Shown in pieces: positions 62,130 through 64,000 of a stretch of DNA of 64,000 bases (positions are counted from its first letter, which is position 1; the number at the start of each line of letters is the position of its first letter). The notes below the pieces were generated by a model that saw nothing but the letters and a program-made list of their open reading frames with translations, did not search any database and was not told the origin of the DNA. Made by a program: the position numbers and the translations under genes. This DNA comes from Ferruginibacter sp050611725 (GTDB lineage Bacteria; Bacteroidota; Bacteroidia; Chitinophagales; Chitinophagaceae): positions 2,294,001 through 2,358,000 of the forward strand of contig NZ_JBODJB010000001.1 in assembly GCF_050611725.1 (NCBI RefSeq), given 5' to 3'.

Positions 62130-62981
62130 ATGAAGCCATTTATTGAAAAGCCGCCATTAACAGAAGAGATTTCCTTTCTGGCAAAAACGTACAGAACTCC
62201 CAAGTTTGAAATACCCTGGCATCAGCATATTGAATATGAATTGATCTTATTCACAGAAGGCGAAGGCGTCATTTTTATCGGCGACCATGTAGGAGATTTT
62301 AAACCGGGAGATATTTATTTTATCGGATCGAACCTGCCGCATACATTTCAAAAAACTACTAAGGACACAATTGTAAATGCCGTAGTTATTCAATTCAGGG
62401 ATGATTTCTGGGGAAAAGAATTCATTAATTTACCGGAAAGCAAATCAATCAAGAAATTTTTAGAATATTCATTGAAAGGATTAAAAATTACAGGAAAACT
62501 AAAAGACACACTTACACCCCTTATCAAAGCATTAGAACACCACAAAGGATTTGTACGAATCATTAAACTATGTGAATGCCTGCAGTTATTATCAGAGAAA
62601 AAACAATTTGAAAAACTTTCGACGCAAGGTGTAAAAGATTTTACTTTTAAAAACAAAGAACGCATTGATAAAATATTTCAATACACCTTTGAAAACTTTC
62701 AAGAGAGCATTACACTAACTGATATTGCCGCTTATGCAAATATGAGTACCCCTGCATTTTGCAATTACTTTAAGAAATGTGCCAAGAAGCCTTATATCAA
62801 TTTTTTAAATGAAGTACGTATAGGATATGCATGTACGCAGTTGATGGATACACAAAAAAGCATTGAATCTATTTGTTACGAAAGCGGATATAGCACACTG
62901 GCAAATTTCAATAAGCAATTTCAGAAAGTAAAAAGATCTACACCCTCTGTATATAGAAAGACTTTTATGAATAGCTTATAA
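62130..62981 (+). CDS. AraC-family transcriptional regulator of the xylose operon
   Basis: 283 residues. An N-terminal cupin-like sensing domain (WHQHIEYELILFTEGEGVIF, then FKPGDIYFIGSNLPHTFQK) would bind a sugar. The C-terminal 100 residues hold two helix-turn-helix motifs (ITLTDIAAYANMSTPAFCNY and SIESICYESGYSTLANFNKQ) with the family's closing FQKVKRSTPSVYRK. Its divergent position from xylB and the inverted repeat between them suggest control of xylose use. Effector presumed xylose or xylulose. Confidence 0.9.
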   Translation: MKPFIEKPPLTEEISFLAKTYRTPKFEIPWHQHIEYELILFTEGEGVIFIGDHVGDFKPGDIYFIGSNLPHTFQKTTKDTIVNAVVIQFRDDFWGKEFINLPESKSIKKFLEYSLKGLKITGKLKDTLTPLIKALEHHKGFVRIIKLCECLQLLSEKKQFEKLSTQGVKDFTFKNKERIDKIFQYTFENFQESITLTDIAAYANMSTPAFCNYFKKCAKKPYINFLNEVRIGYACTQLMDTQKSIESICYESGYSTLANFNKQFQKVKRSTPSVYRKTFMNSL

Positions 62982-62982
62982 A

Positions 62983-63015
62983 AAACTGCCCCGATAAAAT
63001 CGAGGCAGTTTGTAT
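62983..63015. terminator. Bidirectional rho-independent terminator
   Basis: AAACTGCC.CGAT pairs with ATCG.GGCAGTTT (62983-63011) around a short A loop with one internal mismatch. It separates the AraC gene and the minus-strand MFS gene ending at 63030. Confidence 0.75.
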
Positions 63016-63029
63016 TTTGAGAGGTTAGT

Positions 63030-64000
63030 TTATAAGTCTGTAATTGGTTTGTATTTTGGAACCAATGTTTTCATGATCACCCATCCAATTAAGTATACTA
63101 CAGCACAAATACCGAAAATGATCATATAGCCGGTATTGATACCATTCTCTACTACTACTCCACTTTTTGTCAATGCTTTCAGTAGCTCTTCAACATTGCC
63201 AATTTTAGTACCCATTGTTGCACTTTGTTCTGTCAAAAAGGTTTTAGCTGTATCTGCATTTGCCAGTGCAGGATATTTTTCAAGCAATGATTGACCACCA
63301 ACAGTACTCCAGTTTAATTGAGTAAAATCAAATAATTTACCCGAACCTTTGTTGATCAAGAAAGACCCCAAACCGCCTGCCATACCACCAATTCCGGTAA
63401 TAGTTGCAATCGCATATTTAGGGAACATATCACCAACAGTTGAAAAAATATTTGCCGACCATGATTGGTGTGCAGCACATGCAATACCAATAACCAAAAT
63501 AGGTATCCATACAGATATGTGACCTAAAGGTTGAGCTAATAAAGCTAACAGTGGAAAGAATGCAAATATCAACATTGCTCTCATCCTTCCTGCATAAGGA
63601 TCCATTCCTTTTTTATCAACAAAATAACTTGGTAACCAACCACCAATTAAAGACAAAAGCGTAATAGCATATAATGTAAAAATTTGTGGACGGCTCTCCA
63701 AAGAATTCAATCCGTACACCGAGCTCAGGTAAGCCGGCGTCCAAAATAAAAAGAACCACCATACACCATCAGTCAAAAATTTACCAATTACAAATGCCCA
63801 TGTTTGTTTGTATTTAAATGCCTTACCAATTGTTATTTTCTTACCGGCAGATACATCTGCGGCATTGATAGCAGGATCTTCATCTTGTTGAATATAGGTA
63901 AGTTCGGCCGCATTCACTTTAGGATGTACTTCCGGTTTTTTGTAAACCAGTATCCAAAATAGCATCCATACAAAGCCCAGTGCACCAATTATAATGAATG
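63030..64000 (-). CDS. MFS transporter, hexuronate type (5' end outside window)
   Basis: The frame is open to the right edge (FIIIGALGFVW precedes the first Met at 63965), so only the C-terminal part, about 323 residues, is present. Hydrophobic helices include WAFVIGKFLTDGVWWFFLFW, then AHQSWSANIFSTVGDMFPK and TITGIGGMAGGLGSFLI, a signature of ExuT-type anion:cation symporters for glucuronate and galacturonate. A Bacteroidota-type insert of about 60 residues lies between the last two helices. Together with the pectate lyase it suggests uptake of pectin or glucuronoxylan breakdown products. Confidence 0.88.
   Translation of the reverse strand, partial: FIIIGALGFVWMLFWILVYKKPEVHPKVNAAELTYIQQDEDPAINAADVSAGKKITIGKAFKYKQTWAFVIGKFLTDGVWWFFLFWTPAYLSSVYGLNSLESRPQIFTLYAITLLSLIGGWLPSYFVDKKGMDPYAGRMRAMLIFAFFPLLALLAQPLGHISVWIPILVIGIACAAHQSWSANIFSTVGDMFPKYAIATITGIGGMAGGLGSFLINKGSGKLFDFTQLNWSTVGGQSLLEKYPALANADTAKTFLTEQSATMGTKIGNVEELLKALTKSGVVVENGINTGYMIIFGICAVVYLIGWVIMKTLVPKYKPITDL

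Noticed and set aside
1..64000. tRNA, rRNA, insertion sequence, prophage or defence island
   Set aside because: I looked for T-loop signatures, transposase-like ORFs, integrases and restriction or toxin genes and found none; absence by eye is not as firm as a dedicated scan.

Overview
The window looks like chromosome from a member of the Bacteroidota, most likely a Chitinophagaceae-type free-living polymer degrader. The evidence is AT-rich DNA, a short housekeeping sigma factor with no long N-terminal region, upstream regions carrying TAnnTTTG boxes (the Bacteroidota -7 element), two proteins ending in type IX secretion (T9SS) type A sorting domains, many SCKK-type lipoproteins, and families largely confined to the phylum (DUF3276/PUR, DUF4249, DUF3822, BT_3928-like DoxX, DUF1599). 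No rRNA, tRNA, CRISPR array, insertion sequence or prophage was seen. The genus is an inference.

Layout. 0-9.6 kb: the 3' part of an ABC exporter cut by the left edge, a PUR-domain protein, pgi, a lipoprotein, threonine aldolase, a secreted endonuclease/exonuclease/phosphatase-fold protein, rpoD and a T9SS-exported cupredoxin. 9.7-21.9 kb: a DUF4249 lipoprotein, trxB, folB, a TPR protein, an M1 peptidase, a MATE pump, a tight run DUF3822-rsmD-5-formyl-THF cyclo-ligase-lpxK, a di-haem peroxidase and a DbpA-like helicase. 22-29 kb: a tetratricopeptide-like protein, gyrA, an orphan small protein, a saccharopine dehydrogenase-like protein, and overlapping sirtuin and EVE-domain genes. 29.1-33.7 kb: an accessory-looking locus with a DUF4331 domain split over two exported proteins, a small exported protein, a HupE/UreJ-type permease, a TPR lipoprotein, and a second HupE-like protein that has lost the metal-binding motif. 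33.7-45.7 kb: a LutA-like protein, ribH, a YfgM-like TPR protein, pdhA, recF with a DciA-like partner, a dipeptide-type permease, a DoxX-like protein, DUF1599, folP, an FKBP, nrnA and ndk. 45.7-64 kb: extracellular and carbohydrate functions, with a PL9 pectate lyase, a 1727-residue T9SS adhesin built from autotransporter-type repeats, a UbiD decarboxylase, and a xylose/xylo-oligosaccharide operon (xylB-xylA-symporter-GH43-esterase) divergent from an AraC regulator, followed by a hexuronate-type MFS transporter cut by the right edge.

How it works together. The right third reads as plant cell-wall use. A pectate lyase and a GH43/esterase pair would release or trim pectin and xylan fragments, a sodium symporter imports sugar, XylA and XylB feed xylulose 5-phosphate to central metabolism, and the MFS protein probably takes up uronic acids. 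A perfect 11-bp inverted repeat between xylB and the AraC gene is a candidate operator.

The observations most worth following are the DUF4331/HupE/TPR locus, a palindromic intergenic repeat family with two copies here (7.5 and 44.5 kb), a W/NW-containing module shared by three secreted proteins, and a recent 423-bp tandem duplication inside the adhesin gene. All functional calls rest on reading motifs by eye; no database search was possible.
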